6,417 bases of DNA, taken from positions 1 to 6,417 of the forward strand of contig JAIPFS010000087.1 of assembly GCA_021736545.1 (NCBI GenBank), in the 5' to 3' direction. The position numbers and the translations under genes were made by a program. Below, piece after piece: positions 5,322-6,417 of the stretch (the stretch's first letter is position 1; the number at the start of each line of letters is the position of its first letter). The notes under the pieces are model-generated. The model had not been told where the DNA came from and ran no database searches. It worked only from the letters and a program-made list of their open reading frames with translations. The stretch comes from Spirochaetia bacterium. GTDB lineage: Bacteria > Spirochaetota > Spirochaetia > PWKH01.

Positions 5322-6416
5322 ATGAATTCCAGAGAACGAGTCTTACGGACATTCCATATGAAAGAGGGCCTGCCAGACAGACCGCCCATTCAATTTGATT
5401 TGTGTCGCTCCCTGACCGATCATTTTGCTGAAGAGTTATCAATTCCCGCTGATTACGCGGAATCCTATTACGAGGATCTGACCTATAGAATATCTGCGAA
5501 TAAAATTCGTACTGTTATGGGAAGTGACTGCGTTGTAGTCGGAGGAACTGTAAAGAAAGGTTTTGAGCCGAAAAAGATTTCCGAAGAGGTGAGTGAGAAT
5601 GAATTCGGCATGCATATGCGCCCGACCCCCCTATATATGGAGGTGGTAAAATGCCCCCTGGAAGGAGTATCATCGGTGGAAGAAGTCGATGCTTATACCT
5701 TTCCAGATCCCTACGCAGCAGGCCGTTTTGAAAAGGCAGAGAGGGACATTGAAACCTATAAGGATTCGCATTTTATTATTGGCGATGTTGAGTTATCAAT
5801 TTTTGAACTTGCCTGGCACTTGACGGATATGCAGAATTATATGCTGGCCATTGCCATGGAGGAGCCCTGGATTATCAGTCTGAATGATCGTGTTGAAGCA
5901 TGGACCTACGGTCTCGCTGAGCAGTTGGTGAAGCTGGGTGCTGATGCTATATGGTTTGGTGAAGATCTCGGCACCCAGACATCAATGCTGATTTCACCGG
6001 ATATGTGGAGGAAAGAGTTCAAGCCTCGATATGCACGGATGATAAAAAAGCTTAAAAGCATTCGAGACGATGTCATTTTCATTATGCATTCTGACGGAGC
6101 CGTAGCTCCTCTGGTAGATGATTTTGCAGAAATCGGTTTTTCCGTATATAATCCTGTACAGCCGAATGTTCCCGGATCGGATCCGCAGGAACTGCAGGAC
6201 AAACATGGTGATAAGATTGCTTTCTTTGGAGGGATTGATCAGCAGGAGCTTCTTCCTTCCGGTGATACTGAAGCCCTGAAAAAGGAAATTGTGCGAAGAT
6301 ATGAAATAATGGGGAAAAACGGCAATTATCTCATGGCCCCGGCACATATTATCCAATCGGATACTTCACCGGAAATGGTAAAGGCGATGATTGAGACTGT
6401 AAAATCCCTGGGATAA
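5322..6416 (+). CDS. Uroporphyrinogen decarboxylase-superfamily protein of unknown function (URO-D/methyltransferase-like)
   Basis: Complete 364-residue soluble protein starting at ATG 5322 behind AAAGGAG (5309-5315). It has no signal peptide or membrane segment, so it acts in the cytoplasm. The opening NSRERVLRTFHMKEGLPDRPP (2-22), WFGEDLGTQTSMLISPDMWR (211-230), FKPRYARMIK (233-242), FFGGIDQQELLPSG (301-314) and APAHIIQSDTSPE (339-351) mark the URO-D fold family (PF01208). This family includes haem-pathway UroD and the corrinoid or coenzyme-M methyltransferases such as MtaA. The N-terminal arginine-rich substrate motif of true UroD is absent, so a haem role is unlikely. The zinc site of the methyltransferases usually reads H-x-C-G; here the matching place is H256-S-D-G259, with Asp for Cys. 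Lying 125 bp behind the importer on the same strand, it probably acts on the imported ligand or a linked one-carbon step, but no reaction can be assigned. Confidence 0.8.
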   Translation: MNSRERVLRTFHMKEGLPDRPPIQFDLCRSLTDHFAEELSIPADYAESYYEDLTYRISANKIRTVMGSDCVVVGGTVKKGFEPKKISEEVSENEFGMHMRPTPLYMEVVKCPLEGVSSVEEVDAYTFPDPYAAGRFEKAERDIETYKDSHFIIGDVELSIFELAWHLTDMQNYMLAIAMEEPWIISLNDRVEAWTYGLAEQLVKLGADAIWFGEDLGTQTSMLISPDMWRKEFKPRYARMIKKLKSIRDDVIFIMHSDGAVAPLVDDFAEIGFSVYNPVQPNVPGSDPQELQDKHGDKIAFFGGIDQQELLPSGDTEALKKEIVRRYEIMGKNGNYLMAPAHIIQSDTSPEMVKAMIETVKSLG

Positions 6417-6417
6417 A

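Noticed and set aside
5994..6356. Open frame of 120 codons on the - strand, and similar - strand frames across the window
   Set aside because: They lie wholly inside well-supported + strand genes and show no family features. The longest have improbable compositions rich in Phe, Ser and His, so they are shadow frames.

Overview
The window holds most of one sugar-uptake operon, all on the + strand. In order it contains the 3' end of an AraC-type regulator gene, a regulatory intergenic region, a periplasmic sugar-binding protein, a duplex ABC ATPase, two inner-membrane permeases and a URO-D-superfamily protein. The order binding protein, ATPase, permease, permease and the protein features match the rhizobial rhaS-rhaT-rhaP-rhaQ rhamnose importer. 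The closest alternative is the related autoinducer-2 importer LsrBACD, but the binding-pocket residues argue against it. The substrate call rests on family resemblance recalled from memory, not on a search.

The organism is most likely a spirochaete of the Spirochaeta/Sediminispirochaeta/Sphaerochaeta kind, though this is only an inference. The binding protein has a short Sec signal ending in VFA, followed by a mature start AGEQET, a style I associate with spirochaete binding proteins. It also lacks the lipobox cysteine usual in Firmicutes. Base composition is moderately AT-rich, with strong AAAGGAG-type ribosome binding sites.

Layout: 1-179 is the AraC C-terminal DNA-binding region. 180-364 is a dense control region with a hairpin, a perfect 20-bp tandem repeat whose TCAGAGA core recurs a third time about one period later, a 6-bp dyad, a -10-like TACAAT and a 12-bp palindrome. 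365-1387 is the binding protein. 1388-1576 carries a strong intrinsic terminator and an AT-rich leader. 1577-5196 holds the ATPase and two permeases, with 11-nt and 8-nt gene overlaps that suggest translational coupling. 5197-5321 is a second intergenic region sharing several short words with 1388-1576. 5322-6416 is a complete URO-D-like gene that ends one base before the window edge.

Inferred working model: the AraC protein, or a regulator of the same type, activates the promoter upstream of the binding protein. The terminator behind that gene lets the abundant binding protein be made in excess over the membrane complex. The ATPase and two permeases form the import channel. The URO-D-like protein is probably a cytoplasmic enzyme acting on the imported ligand or a linked one-carbon step, but its activity cannot be read from the sequence. 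No RNA genes, mobile elements, CRISPR arrays or clearly broken genes were seen. The least explained parts are the phased repeats upstream of the binding protein and the role of the URO-D-like protein.
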